Notes under the pieces: generated by a model
What the model saw: the letters and a program-made list of their open reading frames with translations, nothing else
What the model was told of the DNA's origin: nothing
The model's database searches: none
Made by a program: the position numbers and the translations under genes
In this document: positions 5,615 through 5,873 of the stretch, piece by piece
Layout: every line of letters starts with the position of its first letter
How positions within the stretch are numbered: position 1 is the stretch's first letter
Origin: Bacteroidales bacterium
GTDB taxonomy: Bacteria; Bacteroidota; Bacteroidia; Bacteroidales; P3
Length of the DNA: 5,873 nucleotides
NCBI GenBank assembly: GCA_017507285.1
Contig: JAFWBF010000236.1
Span: 1 to 5,873, forward strand
Direction: 5' to 3'

Positions 5615-5873
5615 TCAGTTCAAATCGCTCTTAAAGAAAAGACTGTCGTTGTCAAATAAATAACAGTATGCATCTAGTTCTGCACATGGACATACTGTAT
5701 TTTCGAGTATCAATGTTCGATGTATCTTTTCCGATGTTTTTACAAATAATCGCTCGAGTGTAATATCACCTTCAATATAGCATAAATTATCGCCAATCAT
5801 GCTACATCCTATTATTGATTCAAGCATACTTTTCCATGTGCCTCCATAATAATCATAATTTATAGTTCCTATA
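5615..5873 (-). CDS. C-terminal fragment of an unrecognised protein
   Basis: An open frame enters from the right edge and ends at a TGA at 5615-5617; 85 residues are visible. The ATG at 5827 is probably internal, since the frame stays open upstream of it (IGTINYDYYGGTWKS) to the edge. I do not recognise the family. The fragment is acidic in places and has five cysteines, including a CPC pair in TVCPCAELDAYC about 16-25 residues before the end. It has no hydrophobic membrane segment. The aromatic, glycine-rich NYDYYGGTWKS stretch would suit a secreted or surface protein, but that is only an impression. Its stop lies 82 bases before the aldo/keto reductase start on the same strand, so the two might be cotranscribed. 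Confidence 0.6.
   Translation of the reverse strand, partial: IGTINYDYYGGTWKSMLESIIGCSMIGDNLCYIEGDITLERLFVKTSEKIHRTLILENTVCPCAELDAYCYLFDNDSLFFKSDLN

Noticed and set aside
5360..5659. A plus-strand open frame of 99 codons spanning the aldo/keto reductase start, the gap and the end of the upstream gene.
   Set aside because: It covers parts of two minus-strand genes. Its hydrophobic stretch is a by-product of the reverse complement of the leader and AT-rich gap.
1..5873. A new defence, mobile or CRISPR-type system.
   Set aside because: There are no regularly spaced repeats, transposase or integrase motifs, attachment-like duplications or toxin-antitoxin-like gene pairs; the window is mostly ordinary metabolic and envelope genes.

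Overview
The window comes from a low-GC Bacteroidota genome, probably order Bacteroidales. The evidence is a promoter of Bacteroides type (TTG, 18 bases, TAACTTTG) before korA, A-rich leaders mostly lacking Shine-Dalgarno sequences, two short-leader lipoproteins, and a 2-oxoacid:ferredoxin oxidoreductase with a gamma-alpha fused large subunit. Species cannot be named from the sequence alone. All five genes I can support lie on the minus strand, so transcription runs from right to left.

Layout in transcription order: (1) 5615-5873, the C-terminal end of an unrecognised protein that enters from beyond the right edge. (2) 4312-5532, an aldo/keto-reductase-fold protein with a C-terminal 2x[4Fe-4S] ferredoxin-like domain and, unexpectedly, a lipoprotein signal peptide. 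(3) 4053-4311, an AT-rich gap of 259 bases with a strong inverted repeat, a series of A-tracts and the korA promoter. (4) 2211-4052 korA and 1169-2206 korB, a tight two-gene operon for 2-oxoglutarate (or broader 2-oxoacid):ferredoxin oxidoreductase. (5) 1069-1168, a gap with a terminator-like hairpin. (6) 1-1068, the N-terminal 356 residues of a clan GH-A (GH5-like) glycoside hydrolase lipoprotein that runs off the left edge.

KorAB forms a cytoplasmic, thiamine-diphosphate-dependent enzyme that decarboxylates a 2-oxoacid to its acyl-CoA and reduces ferredoxin. The flanking genes look like independent units: both encode predicted lipoproteins that would act outside the cytoplasm, and a promoter and a hairpin separate them from korAB. 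Nothing links the five genes into one pathway. I found no mobile element, CRISPR array, tRNA or rRNA, and no clear new multi-gene system. The most unusual item is the Fe-S aldo/keto-reductase-like lipoprotein, which lacks parts of the classical catalytic tetrad and carries a Sec/SPII leader.
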